Shown here piece after piece: positions 1 to 7,763 of a DNA stretch of 56,234 nt (position 1 is its first letter; the number at the start of each line of letters is the position of its first letter). The DNA lies in NCBI GenBank assembly GCA_017427465.1, contig JAFRST010000013.1, positions 1-56,234 of the forward strand. The letters are read 5' to 3'. The DNA is from Clostridiales bacterium. Its GTDB lineage: Bacteria; Bacillota; Clostridia; Saccharofermentanales; Saccharofermentanaceae. The notes under the pieces were generated by a model. It searched no databases and was not told the DNA's origin. It was given only the letters and a program-made list of their open reading frames with translations. The position numbers were made by a program, and so were the translations under genes.

Positions 1-1
1 A

Positions 2-205
2 AAGCTTGTGCTTTTTGAGTTCCTGAACCGCATAATCAATGATAAATACGATGAACTGTCAGGAGATCTGTTCGAAGATATTTCTGAGGAGCATGTATTA
101 AGCACAATACTTTGTCAGCTGGAAAAGACTATGACAGAACCGCTTAATCCGGATTATAAAGAGTTGCTGTTAAAAGCCAGAGAAGATGTCAGAAATCACT
201 ACTGA
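2..205 (+). CDS. C-terminal part of an unrecognised protein (cut by the window edge)
   Basis: The frame is open from the first complete codon of the window to a TGA at 203-205, giving about 67 residues. A GTG at 8 could be a start, but no ribosome binding site can be seen because the window begins there, so I treat it as the 3' end of a longer gene. The peptide is acidic and helical in character and ends in DVRNHY. No motif was recognised and no function is assigned. The convergent methyltransferase gene ends at 315; the 109 bases between hold no convincing terminator. Confidence 0.5.
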   Translation, partial: KLVLFEFLNRIINDKYDELSGDLFEDISEEHVLSTILCQLEKTMTEPLNPDYKELLLKAREDVRNHY

Positions 206-314
206 CGTTTTTATAATGGTTAGACTCGATAATCTTGAATATAATGCACCAAGGATAAAATCTTGCAAATGAATTGGCAGTCCGTAGCGACAGAAGATAC
301 ACTGGGTGATCTTC

Positions 315-908
315 TCAGTTGGAGCATGGCTTTTCGAAAATAACAAGCTGTGCATATCTGTCCTTTTGTACGCCGATATAACGAAAGCCCTGCTTTTCAA
401 ATCTTGATCTCATCTCTTGCGATGAAAAGAATTCGCCGTTGATGTTACGGCACATAAGATTAAGTGCTTTTCTTACCGGATGAGGAAAGGCGGGATCTGC
501 TATGTATAATCTGCCGTTCGGTTTCAGGAGGCGCAAAGCTTCCTTCGCAAAAGCATCTTTATCAGGGAAATGATGATATGCCATGCATGCGGTTAAAGTG
601 TCAAAAAAAGAATCCCCGTAAGGTGTGTCTTCGCAGGAGCATTCTCTGATATCCATGTCAGGACATTTGCTGCGCGCAACAGAAAGCATCTGAGGCTCGA
701 CGTCTATTCCGTGTCCTTCTATGTTCTCGAACTCACTGAATGTTTTTAGGATCGTGCCTGTTCCGCAGCCCACATCAAGGACCCTGTCGCCTTTTTTCAG
801 GCCGGTGTATCTGTAGAGCAACTCATAGAACCTGCGTGACATCCTGCCTTCAAAATGATCGTCGTATTTGTCAGCTCTCTTGTCGAATTTGAAATCTCTC
901 TTTTCCAT
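315..908 (-). CDS. class I SAM-dependent methyltransferase
   Basis: This 197-residue protein has the Rossmann methyltransferase signature. Motif I is VLDVGCGTGT at about residues 43-52, an acidic residue follows beta-2 (HGIDVE, about 88-93), and a later YHHFPDKDAF stretch resembles the UbiE/COQ5-like Methyltransf_11 group. It should transfer a methyl group from S-adenosylmethionine to a small molecule; the substrate cannot be read from sequence. A GAAAGGAC site lies about 9 bases before the ATG. It sits three bases downstream of the transporter stop on the same strand, so the two are probably one transcript controlled by the TetR regulator at 1903. That pairing suggests resistance or detoxification, which is inference. 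Confidence 0.85.
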   Translation of the reverse strand: MEKRDFKFDKRADKYDDHFEGRMSRRFYELLYRYTGLKKGDRVLDVGCGTGTILKTFSEFENIEGHGIDVEPQMLSVARSKCPDMDIRECSCEDTPYGDSFFDTLTACMAYHHFPDKDAFAKEALRLLKPNGRLYIADPAFPHPVRKALNLMCRNINGEFFSSQEMRSRFEKQGFRYIGVQKDRYAQLVIFEKPCSN

Positions 909-911
909 GTT

Positions 912-1787
912 TTAAGTCCTTTCTTTTTCAATGGCCAGGAATGCGCCCAGTGCCATTATCACGAATGAGATGATGAACAGCAGTGCCGGTATCTTCGGAA
1001 ACAGCGCAAGCGAAATGAGCGCTCCCATGAACGGTGCCAGGGCATAGAATGCCGATGTCTTGGCGGCTCCTATGTAGCGCTGTGCATAGACGTATGTGTA
1101 GATGCTGAGACCGTAAGCGACAAAGCCCAGGAGCAGCGCCAGCAGTATATAAGGCGTGAGCGTGAGCCGTTCTCCCGATATCAGCGCCACGATGACAGAA
1201 CCCGTCCCTGAGCCAAACCCTTTTATTATCACTATCCTTGCTGGGTCCCTGTTCGAGAGTTTCCTTGTGCAGTTGTTCTCGAGTCCCCAACAGCAGCAGG
1301 CGAGCAGGGCCAGGAGCAAATAGAACGATACGGAGAACGAAGTGATGTCGCTTAAGGAGAGCAGGATGCTTGCGGCGGTTATCAGTACGATCGCGATCCA
1401 TAACCGGGGCGATATCTTCTCCTTGAAGATGAGCAGTGCGATCAGGGAAGTGGCGACTATCTCGAAGTTGTTAAGAAGGGATACAGATTCGGGCGAAGAG
1501 TTCTTCAGAGCCGTCATCAGGAGGACCGGAGCCGCGATGTCCAGCACGACCATCAGAATGAGATAGGGCAGGTCGCTGTGGGTAAAAGATGAGGTCTCTT
1601 TGCTTCTGCCACGGGACAGGGAAGTAACTATGCTCATGCCGGCCGCGGCTCCGAGATAGAGCAGGCCCGCCATGAAGACCGGAGGGATCTTCTCCATGAG
1701 GAGTTTGGAGAAAGGAGTGCTTACCGCATAGAGCAATGCCGCGTATATTGCGTATCTGATCGCTTTACTGTTATTCATATCCGTCAC
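912..1787 (-). CDS. EamA/DMT-family transporter
   Basis: The 291-residue product is almost entirely hydrophobic, with about ten predicted membrane segments in two homologous halves, as expected of EamA (drug/metabolite transporter) proteins. Small-molecule export across the cytoplasmic membrane is the family role. The first possible start is GTG at 1785-1787; an in-frame ATG at 1776-1778 is equally plausible, and AAAGTG just before it would be its ribosome binding site. The start region lies next to the palindrome at 1791-1807, and the divergent gene encodes a TetR regulator, so repression by that regulator is likely. The methyltransferase gene follows 3 bases downstream. Confidence 0.85.
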   Translation of the reverse strand: MTDMNNSKAIRYAIYAALLYAVSTPFSKLLMEKIPPVFMAGLLYLGAAAGMSIVTSLSRGRSKETSSFTHSDLPYLILMVVLDIAAPVLLMTALKNSSPESVSLLNNFEIVATSLIALLIFKEKISPRLWIAIVLITAASILLSLSDITSFSVSFYLLLALLACCCWGLENNCTRKLSNRDPARIVIIKGFGSGTGSVIVALISGERLTLTPYILLALLLGFVAYGLSIYTYVYAQRYIGAAKTSAFYALAPFMGALISLALFPKIPALLFIISFVIMALGAFLAIEKERT

Positions 1788-1790
1788 TTT

Positions 1791-1807
1791 CTGAACACTG
1801 TGTTCAG
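1791..1807. promoter_or_regulatory. palindromic operator for the divergent TetR regulator
   Basis: CTGAACACTGTGTTCAG is a perfect inverted repeat with 8-bp arms around one central base. It lies between the transporter start (1787, minus) and the TetR gene (1903, plus). It is placed to overlap the start of the transporter transcript and the -35 zone of the regulator's promoter, whose -10 is TATAAT at 1816-1821. Self-regulation plus repression of the transporter is inferred from this geometry. Confidence 0.7.
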
Positions 1808-1813
1808 CAAAAT

Positions 1814-1821
1814 GGTATAAT
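1814..1821 (+). promoter_or_regulatory. -10 element for the TetR gene
   Basis: TATAAT at 1816-1821 is a consensus -10 box on the plus strand, about 80 bases before the regulator's ATG. No good -35 is seen at 17 bp spacing, and the palindrome at 1791-1807 occupies that position. Confidence 0.5.
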
Positions 1822-1902
1822 CAGCTGTATGAGCAAACAATAATCAGACTTTGCGATATGTCAGTTATTGAACATTTCGGCAAAAATGTACGGTAAAAGA
1901 AG

Positions 1903-2451
1903 ATGGACAGAAGACAGCAGAAGACCAGGACGGCGATATACGATGCGCTTACAAAGCTGCTGAGAAAGAGGCGTTTTGAAGATATAACGGTGCAGGAGAT
2001 CATCGATGAAGCCAATATCGGAAGGAGCACTTTCTATTCTCATTTCGAGACGAAAGACCAGCTCCTCGAGCAGATGTGTGACGAGATGTTCTCGCATGTA
2101 TTTTCCGAGTCGCTCATGCCTGAGAAGAGCCACGATTTCTCGGCAAACCATGAGGAAATGAAGGCATTGCTGGAGCACATCCTCTGGCACATCAAGGACC
2201 ACGAAGACAATATCAGTTCGATAATGTACGGAGAATCTGAAAAGCTCTTTACACGCTACTTCTCCGGGTATCTTGAAGAGGCATTTGGCGACATGATCTC
2301 TCATATTGATATAGATGTGTCTTCTGAGTTCAAGAAGCAGTTTGTTATAGGGAGTTTTATTAACACAGTCAAATGGTGGATCGGGAACGGTCTTACACAA
2401 AGTCCCGGCGAGATAATCGATGCATATTTTAAGTGTTTGATCAGGAAATGA
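1903..2451 (+). CDS. TetR/AcrR-family transcriptional regulator
   Basis: The 182-residue protein starts with a typical TetR DNA-binding domain: a helix around residues 5-20, then ITVQEIIDEANIGRSTFYSHF at about 28-48, the family helix-turn-helix. The remaining 130 residues form the usual helical ligand-binding and dimerisation part, whose ligand cannot be predicted. It is divergent from the transporter and methyltransferase genes, and the palindrome at 1791-1807 is the obvious operator. The ribosome binding site is weak (AAAAGAAG). The simplest model is a repressor of the adjacent exporter that is released by the exported compound. Confidence 0.9.
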   Translation: MDRRQQKTRTAIYDALTKLLRKRRFEDITVQEIIDEANIGRSTFYSHFETKDQLLEQMCDEMFSHVFSESLMPEKSHDFSANHEEMKALLEHILWHIKDHEDNISSIMYGESEKLFTRYFSGYLEEAFGDMISHIDIDVSSEFKKQFVIGSFINTVKWWIGNGLTQSPGEIIDAYFKCLIRK

Positions 2452-2501
2452 TCTTAGAAGAGATAAACAACAGAATAATGTAGTGAGGATGCGGATAATA
2501 A

Positions 2502-2924
2502 ATGATTAGATACGATGATTACATTTCTCCTGAAGAATATTTGGAATTACGTAAATTGGTCGGATGGAGGCTTTTCCCGCTCGAAGAAGCAAAGAAGTGT
2601 GTAGAGAACGCTTATATGGTTCTTTGTGTGAGAGATGATGAAAAAGCCATAGGCGTTGTAAGATTGTCTTGGGACGGCGGATATGTAGCGTTCCTGTCAG
2701 ACGTAATCGTTATTCCTGAGTATCAGGGACAGGGAATAGGGAAAGCACTGGTTGAGGCTGTCATCAAAAGGATAAAGGACGATATGAAGCCGGGCTATAT
2801 AGTGAATCTCAATCTTAATTCTGCTAAAGGGAAAGAACCCTTCTATGCAAAACTCGGATTCGTGGAACGCCCGAATGAAGATGCAGGGGCCGGAATGAAT
2901 CAATGGCTGGTCTTGGAAGAATAA
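2502..2924 (+). CDS. GNAT-family N-acetyltransferase
   Basis: This 140-residue protein fits a single GNAT domain. The acetyl-CoA binding motif A is visible as VIVIPEYQGQGIGKALVEAV at about residues 68-87, with the Q-x-x-G-x-G core, followed by a helical stretch and a C-terminal region containing FYAKLGF, which matches motif B. It should acetylate a small amine or protein N-terminus; the substrate is unknown. GTGAGGATGCGG upstream offers a ribosome binding site at somewhat long spacing. It follows the TetR gene by 50 bases and may share its transcript. Confidence 0.85.
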   Translation: MIRYDDYISPEEYLELRKLVGWRLFPLEEAKKCVENAYMVLCVRDDEKAIGVVRLSWDGGYVAFLSDVIVIPEYQGQGIGKALVEAVIKRIKDDMKPGYIVNLNLNSAKGKEPFYAKLGFVERPNEDAGAGMNQWLVLEE

Positions 2925-2950
2925 ATAAACAGAAATATGGACAACGTTAA

Positions 2951-3067
2951 CCGGACATTAGTAATCCAAAGCATTTGCAGGAGAACATCTGCATTGACGG
3001 CGGCATGACAAAACTGATGATCTACCATGGCGATCACGGATGGACATATGAGTGCGCAGACAATTAG
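2951..3067 (+). pseudogene. 3' remnant of a short-chain dehydrogenase/reductase
   Basis: Between the acetyltransferase and the next gene, a frame open from 2951 to the TAG at 3065-3067 encodes ENICIDGGMTKLMIYHGDHG near its centre. This is the usual C-terminal end of clostridial SDR oxidoreductases (the N-I-x-I-D-G-G-M-T segment). A stop at 2948-2950 in the same frame, and the absence of any Rossmann part upstream, show that only about 38 codons remain. I interpret it as the tail of a deleted gene. Confidence 0.6.
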
Positions 3068-3082
3068 GAGAATAGGGAAAAT

Positions 3083-3493
3083 ATGAAATATTACAGAGTA
3101 CACATGAAAGACTGTGCTTACATCACTAAACAGCCCAGGGGCATCTTTACGGCTGTAGGAAGGCTCGTATCAAGCAAGACGTTGACTGAAGAAGAGGAGA
3201 AGGAATACTGGCGCAACAGAGAGTATTTCGAAAGGGTTTTGCCAGTTCCTCCTTTCTATGAGAAGAATAATCCTGACGGTGCTATCACATGGTTCAAGAA
3301 CAGTGAGGAAGCAAAGGACATCTGGGATCAGATGACGTTCTACCGTGAGATGTGTAATAAGTATGGGATAAAGCTCTATGTTTCCGAGTGCGATGAGATT
3401 CCGGGTGAGCTCATATATGAGGATGAGTTCCAGATAGCTGTTAAGAATCAGCCGGAAGATGCTGTGATAATCACTAAGGAACTGCAATTATGA
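3083..3493 (+). CDS. conserved hypothetical protein of unknown function
   Basis: The 136-residue protein is soluble, without signal peptide or membrane segment, and rich in aromatic and acidic residues (YWRNREYFERVLPVPPFYE, later MTFYREMCNKYGIKLYVSE). I have the impression of a recurrent clostridial family but can name no domain, and assign no function. The start is the ATG preceded by a AGGAGAATAGGG purine stretch. Its stop overlaps the start of the alpha/beta hydrolase (3490) by four bases, which indicates translational coupling. The gene order 3083-3490-4116-4558 looks like one transcript. Confidence 0.75.
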   Translation: MKYYRVHMKDCAYITKQPRGIFTAVGRLVSSKTLTEEEEKEYWRNREYFERVLPVPPFYEKNNPDGAITWFKNSEEAKDIWDQMTFYREMCNKYGIKLYVSECDEIPGELIYEDEFQIAVKNQPEDAVIITKELQL

Positions 3494-4119
3494 TATACGA
3501 ATTCGGCGATGCCAACGCCAATACCGTTCTTATTCAGCCGGTGGATGAATACGATCTTGCGGGCATTGAGAACGAGGCCTCTGTCATTGCAGCGAATTGC
3601 GGTAAAAGTATTCAACTGATTGCAGTCAAAGTCGATAACTGGAACACCGACCTTTCGCCGTGGAAAGCGCCTTCAGTGTTCGGTAAAGAGGATTTCGGCG
3701 AAGGCGCAGAGGAAACGCTCGCGGGGCTTCTGAAACTCTGCTCCGACGAAAACAAAACATATTATATCGGCGGTTATTCGCTTGCCGGGCTTTTCGCATT
3801 GTGGGCGGCATATCGGACTGACAGATTCACGGGCGTCGCTGCGGCGTCTCCATCGATGTGGTTTCCGGGTTTTACGGACTACATGAAGGAGCACGAGATC
3901 AGGACCGGCAAAGTTTATCTCAGCCTGGGAGATAAAGAAGAAAAAGCGCGCAATCCCGTTATGGCGACGGTCGGTGACAAGATCCGCGAGGCACACGCCC
4001 TGCTCTCAGAACGCGGCGTGAGATGCGTTCTTGAATGGAATGAAGGAAATCACTTCAAAGACGCAAACGTCCGCACGGCAAAGGCGTTTTTGTGGGTGAT
4101 CAAGGAGGGAGAAATATGA
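3490..4119 (+). CDS. alpha/beta hydrolase (putative esterase)
   Basis: The 209-residue protein has an alpha/beta-hydrolase nucleophile elbow, GYSLAGLFALW at about residues 97-107 (G-x-S-x-A-G), and a late GNHFKD that could supply the catalytic histidine. A sequence ASPSMWFPGF following a beta strand resembles the Esterase D/enterobactin-esterase-like group. It lacks a signal peptide, so it should act in the cytoplasm on a small ester or thioester. It overlaps the preceding unknown gene by ATGA and the following one in the same way, so the three are translated together and probably work together. Confidence 0.75.
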   Translation: MIYEFGDANANTVLIQPVDEYDLAGIENEASVIAANCGKSIQLIAVKVDNWNTDLSPWKAPSVFGKEDFGEGAEETLAGLLKLCSDENKTYYIGGYSLAGLFALWAAYRTDRFTGVAAASPSMWFPGFTDYMKEHEIRTGKVYLSLGDKEEKARNPVMATVGDKIREAHALLSERGVRCVLEWNEGNHFKDANVRTAKAFLWVIKEGEI

Positions 4120-4514
4120 TATTCAAAGAAGGCATCGGCTGGAAATGCTGTTATGATCCTGAAACAGGACTTTATACGGCGCGGACCGGCGGTGGTGGGA
4201 ATGTAGATCTTTATGAGATTACCAAGGAGATATTCGATCAGGTGGATGATCCGGGTATCGAATGGCCGACCAGACTGATCAGTCAGGGCAGGCATTTGTT
4301 TATGTCAGTAGATGACCGCTGCGGTCCGCCGTATACAGTGGTTTTCGATGAGGATTACAAAAAGATCTGCCCGTGGACGGAACCGCAAATTGCAGGTAAG
4401 ATTTGGAGCGAAGAAATGACTGATGCCGCTGTTGAAGTGTTCGCATCAGAAGAGAACAATAGAGAACAACGCCGGGCGAAGAAAGCTCAGCGTGAAAAGA
4501 AAAAGTCAGAATGA
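4116..4514 (+). CDS. conserved hypothetical protein of unknown function
   Basis: The start is the ATG at 4116, because AAGGAGGGAG (4102-4111) lies just upstream and this ATG overlaps the TGA of the hydrolase gene as ATGA; an earlier in-frame ATG at 4092 has no such site. The 132-residue product begins MIFKEGIGWKCCYDPETGLY and ends in a strongly basic tail (REQRRAKKAQREKKKSE). It contains the segment DRCGPPYTVVFDEDYKKICPW but no motif that I can tie to a reaction. It is soluble and part of the coupled group 3083-4926. Confidence 0.7.
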   Translation: MIFKEGIGWKCCYDPETGLYTARTGGGGNVDLYEITKEIFDQVDDPGIEWPTRLISQGRHLFMSVDDRCGPPYTVVFDEDYKKICPWTEPQIAGKIWSEEMTDAAVEVFASEENNREQRRAKKAQREKKKSE

Positions 4515-4557
4515 TAAGATAATGAGCGTAGCAAAGCACAGTAAAGGTAAAGACATT

Positions 4558-4926
4558 ATGGGAAAAACAGTAAAGAAAGGCGATATAGTAACGATTTATT
4601 TCGGGGACAGCATGCGCAAGATTCTCCGTAAGAATCTCCGCAAAAAGAACACGTATTTTGTAGATTACATGGTAGTCTCCGTCGACGGTGACATGCTTAT
4701 GATCGTTCCGAATGCAAAGCAAGACGACGGGAAAATGCCATATGAGTTTTCCGGCATCTGCATCGAAAAGAACGACAGACACATTTTGTTTGAAGGCGAA
4801 CTTGACAGTCTCCGCAAATCGAACAAGAACGAGCTTAGTCTTTTCGCTGACGAACATAACTTTAAACCTAAGGAATTTAAGGAAGCCCTTAAGCCTTTCC
4901 GCAAAGGCGACAAAAAGGACGACTGA
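4558..4926 (+). CDS. small hypothetical protein of unknown function
   Basis: I place the start at the ATG at 4558, preceded by AAAGGTAAAG; another in-frame ATG at 4522 (36 bases earlier) has a poorer ribosome binding site but cannot be excluded. From 4558 the protein has 122 residues. It begins MGKTVKKGDIVTIYFGDS, resembling a small beta-barrel that carries a loop of basic residues (KILRKNLRKKNTYF), and ends in a charged tail (PFRKGDKKDD). No family was recognised. It follows the 4116 gene on the same strand by about 45 bases. Confidence 0.55.
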   Translation: MGKTVKKGDIVTIYFGDSMRKILRKNLRKKNTYFVDYMVVSVDGDMLMIVPNAKQDDGKMPYEFSGICIEKNDRHILFEGELDSLRKSNKNELSLFADEHNFKPKEFKEALKPFRKGDKKDD

Positions 4927-4994
4927 ATCCCTAATACGCCCGCGCGGAGTTTGATCCGGAGCATTGTTTCTGATTAGTTTTAAAAGGAGCGTAT

Positions 4995-5894
4995 ATGAAA
5001 ATACTGGTTTTGGGCGGGACGAGATTTTTCGGGATCCATATGGTCAATGACCTTATTGAGAAAGGCCATGATGTTACTATAGCAACCAGAGGGAATACCC
5101 CTGACGGGTTCGGTGATTCGGTCTCAAGGATACGTTTCGAGAGGACGGATGAGGACAGCATAAAAGCTGTGATAGCCGGCACACATTACGATGTGATCAT
5201 AGATAAGATCGCTTATTGTTCAAATGATATCCGCAAGATCATGGAAGCAGCCGACTGTGATAAGTATATTTACATGTCGAGCACGGCGGTCTATGATCCC
5301 AAACGCATCAATACCGTTGAAGAGGATTTTGACGGTGCGGGCGGCGGCCTTATCTGGTGTGACAGACCAGACTATCCTTACGATGTGATAAAGAGACAAG
5401 CAGAATATGCCCTTTGGCAAAAGTATCCTGACAAGAACTGGATCGCCGTAAGGTACCCTTTTGTGACCGGCAAAGACGATTACACAAAGCGGCTGTATTC
5501 TTACGTTGAACACGTTCTGAATCAGCTCCCGATGAAGATCGATAATCCTGATTCACAGATGGCCTTCATCAGGTCAGATGAAGCCGGTAAGTTCTTGTCG
5601 TTTCTGGTTGATAAAGATTTCAAAGGCGCCATAAACGGGAGCTCAAAAGGCACGGTCTCCATAAGAGAGATCCTTGATTATCTCGAAAAGGAGACCGGAA
5701 TAAAAGCTGTTATTAGTGACGATGGCGATCCGGCTCCTTATAACGGTGAACCCGGTTACAGTATCAATACTGACAAGGCGGAATCACTCGGCTTCGCTTT
5801 TACTGACCTGAAAGACTGGCTATATACCCTGCTTGATTATTATATCGATGTGGCACATGAAGGCATGTTGGGCTTATACGACAGCTTAGATTAA
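4995..5894 (+). CDS. NAD-dependent epimerase/dehydratase family protein
   Basis: The 299-residue protein is an extended SDR. It opens with MKILVLGGTRFFGIHMVNDL, an N-terminal dinucleotide-binding GGTxFxG variant of the glycine motif, followed by an acidic/basic switch region (ATRGN). The active-site region is YMSSTAVYDP (about residues 93-102) and the Tyr-x-x-x-Lys pair is YDVIKRQ (about 128-134). A C-terminal substrate domain completes the usual 300-residue length. It probably reduces, dehydrates or epimerises a sugar nucleotide or other carbonyl compound. AAAGGAGC lies seven bases before the ATG. Substrate unknown. Confidence 0.85.
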   Translation: MKILVLGGTRFFGIHMVNDLIEKGHDVTIATRGNTPDGFGDSVSRIRFERTDEDSIKAVIAGTHYDVIIDKIAYCSNDIRKIMEAADCDKYIYMSSTAVYDPKRINTVEEDFDGAGGGLIWCDRPDYPYDVIKRQAEYALWQKYPDKNWIAVRYPFVTGKDDYTKRLYSYVEHVLNQLPMKIDNPDSQMAFIRSDEAGKFLSFLVDKDFKGAINGSSKGTVSIREILDYLEKETGIKAVISDDGDPAPYNGEPGYSINTDKAESLGFAFTDLKDWLYTLLDYYIDVAHEGMLGLYDSLD

Positions 5895-5951
5895 CATACA
5901 TCAATGCGGCGATCCGTAAGTTCTGATATCGTCTCCTCGGAGGTGATATCA

Positions 5952-6638
5952 ATGGATACCAGAAAATCAAACGCAACACGCGCGATAGCTATAACGACCG
6001 CACTCACTTTATTTGTTACAGGCTTCGAGATATTCATGGCTTATACGCATTATGAGCCGGGGATGAACTTTATCGATATCGCAAGCTATGTGGCTTCCAA
6101 CAGATATTTCTATTATCTGGTCCTGATAGCAGCAAATATGATCCTGCTGCCTGGTGCCGTGCTGCTATTTAAGGAGAACGGCATAAGTCTTAAACAGGAG
6201 ATCTCTGAGAAGAAGACCATCGGGAAAGATATTCTGATCGGAATCATAGGTCTTGCGTTAGCCGGAATAAGCGAGCTGTTATCCACGCTTATCTATAGGG
6301 GACAAACGGATTTGGCAGCTAAGCCGGCCCCCCAGTCCGTCGGTCTCCTGATCATGGGTTTTATCGCCCTGGGATTAGTGAGCGGCATTGTTAAAGAAAT
6401 ACTCTTCAGAGGCCTTGCCAAAGTCTTTTGCGGACAGGTCATGGGAGAGATGACTGCCCTGATACTGTTTAATGTTTTGTTCACGATGCTCGACTGGTAT
6501 AACTTTGGATTTTCATTTGTTCTAGGGTTAATATGTATTTGGGCATATAAGAAAACAGGGCATCTCCTTGCTCCGATGATCGCTCATGGCGGCGTCAATA
6601 TCGCAAGTCTGATTTATTTGGTACTGGTGAATAAATAA
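5952..6638 (+). CDS. CPBP-family membrane protein with altered catalytic residues
   Basis: The start is the ATG at 5952, which has a near-perfect GGAGGTGAT six bases upstream. The 228-residue product has about six membrane segments and the layout of CPBP (Abi/Rce1-like) intramembrane proteases. However, motif 1, normally E-E-x-x-x-R, reads KEILFR (K148, E149, R153); the motif 2 histidine (F-x-x-x-H) is replaced by Asp in FTMLDW (D181); only motif 3, H-x-x-x-N (H212, N216), is intact. The family cleaves substrates inside membranes; this member may be inactive or have another role. The Crp-type regulator gene follows 3 bases downstream. Confidence 0.75.
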   Translation: MDTRKSNATRAIAITTALTLFVTGFEIFMAYTHYEPGMNFIDIASYVASNRYFYYLVLIAANMILLPGAVLLFKENGISLKQEISEKKTIGKDILIGIIGLALAGISELLSTLIYRGQTDLAAKPAPQSVGLLIMGFIALGLVSGIVKEILFRGLAKVFCGQVMGEMTALILFNVLFTMLDWYNFGFSFVLGLICIWAYKKTGHLLAPMIAHGGVNIASLIYLVLVNK

Positions 6639-6641
6639 CAT

Positions 6642-7241
6642 ATGGACAAGACATATCTTATAAAACAACTTAAAGAGCTGACTGACGGATTAGGACTTAG
6701 TATCTCTGAAGAGGCTATCTCCAAAGCTATCGGATTCTCCAGATTCAAGGTCTATTCAAAGGGCGAGATTATTGCCCGAACAGGCGACAAGGCTATCACT
6801 GCCGGGCTCGTGATAAGCGGCGTTGTGAGGAGCTTTTATGTTGATCAGGATGGCAATGACATCACGCAGTATTTTGCGGCTGAAGCCAATTGGTGTATTG
6901 ATTCCGGAATGGTCGGTTTTGATGAGATGCAGGCCAACTGGGAAGCACTCGAGGACACGACGGTCATGCTTTTCGACGTGAAAGACATGAAGGAGCTGAT
7001 CTTTGGTGACGAGTATCTGAAGAATGTCTGGATATCAGTCTTGGAAAGCGGTATGCGGTACAAGGTATACAGGGAAAACGGTTTCCTGGTCGAGAATGCC
7101 ACGGAAAGATATGTTGCGTTCAGGAAAAGATACCCCATGATCGCAAAGCGTGTCCCTCAACGTTATATAGCCACATATCTTGGGATAACGCCCGAGTCAT
7201 TGAGCAGGATCAGATCGTCACTTAAGGAAAACGAGAACTGA
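6642..7241 (+). CDS. Crp/Fnr-family transcriptional regulator
   Basis: The 199-residue protein has an N-terminal cyclic-nucleotide-binding-like barrel (about residues 20-125, with KGEIIARTGDKA and LVISGVVRSFYVDQDG) and a short C-terminal winged helix (RVPQRYIATYLGITPESLSR, about 170-190). It lacks the Cys cluster of Fnr, and the usual cAMP-contacting Arg is not obvious, so the signal is unknown. The arrangement directly behind the CPBP-like gene (3 bases) and ahead of the HExxH protein gene suggests a small regulated membrane unit. Confidence 0.85.
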   Translation: MDKTYLIKQLKELTDGLGLSISEEAISKAIGFSRFKVYSKGEIIARTGDKAITAGLVISGVVRSFYVDQDGNDITQYFAAEANWCIDSGMVGFDEMQANWEALEDTTVMLFDVKDMKELIFGDEYLKNVWISVLESGMRYKVYRENGFLVENATERYVAFRKRYPMIAKRVPQRYIATYLGITPESLSRIRSSLKENEN

Positions 7242-7260
7242 CAGAAAGCGCCATAGATAA

Positions 7261-7710
7261 TTGAAACCGAAATATATACCGTACATCCTCTTACAGTGCA
7301 CATGGGGAATGATTCAGACTATTGCCGGGCTTGTCATGTTTTTAACAAGCGCCGGCAGCAGGCACGCCTGGTATAACGGTGCAGTCGCAACATTCTGGAA
7401 TAAGCCCTTTGGAATATCATTGGGATTGTTCATTTTCATTCCGCCCAAAGCCAGGTTTTATAACGCTGAAAAATATCATTTCAGCGATGATGAGATACAG
7501 AGCAGATTGTTGGTTCACGAGTATGGTCACACCTTTCAGTCATTGATCCTTGGACCTTTGTATTTCCCTGCAGCCGGTTTGCCGAGCGTTATCTGGGGCA
7601 TGGTAAAGAAGCCCGACAAGTCTTACTTTTCCTTCTATGCGGAGAAATGGGCAAATCACTTGGGTGAAAAGCATACAGGTCTGAAGTCAATGGAGACGAT
7701 AGATATATAA
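7261..7710 (+). CDS. small membrane protein with an HExxH zinc-binding motif
   Basis: The 149-residue protein appears to start at TTG 7261, twenty bases after the regulator's stop; the ribosome binding site is poor (CAGAAAG), so the exact start is uncertain. It has a hydrophobic N-terminus (residues 7-30), a second hydrophobic stretch (50-61), then VHEYGHTFQS with H86, E87 and H90 in the HExxH arrangement of zinc peptidases, and a third hydrophobic segment (97-113). E128 in FYAEKWAN could be a third ligand. Peptidase activity is possible but not shown; the protein is short for a known metalloprotease family. Confidence 0.65.
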   Translation: MKPKYIPYILLQCTWGMIQTIAGLVMFLTSAGSRHAWYNGAVATFWNKPFGISLGLFIFIPPKARFYNAEKYHFSDDEIQSRLLVHEYGHTFQSLILGPLYFPAAGLPSVIWGMVKKPDKSYFSFYAEKWANHLGEKHTGLKSMETIDI

Positions 7711-7763
7711 GTCTTCAAACGAGAAAAATAATAAGTTTAGGTTTAAACTAATACTATTAGTGA

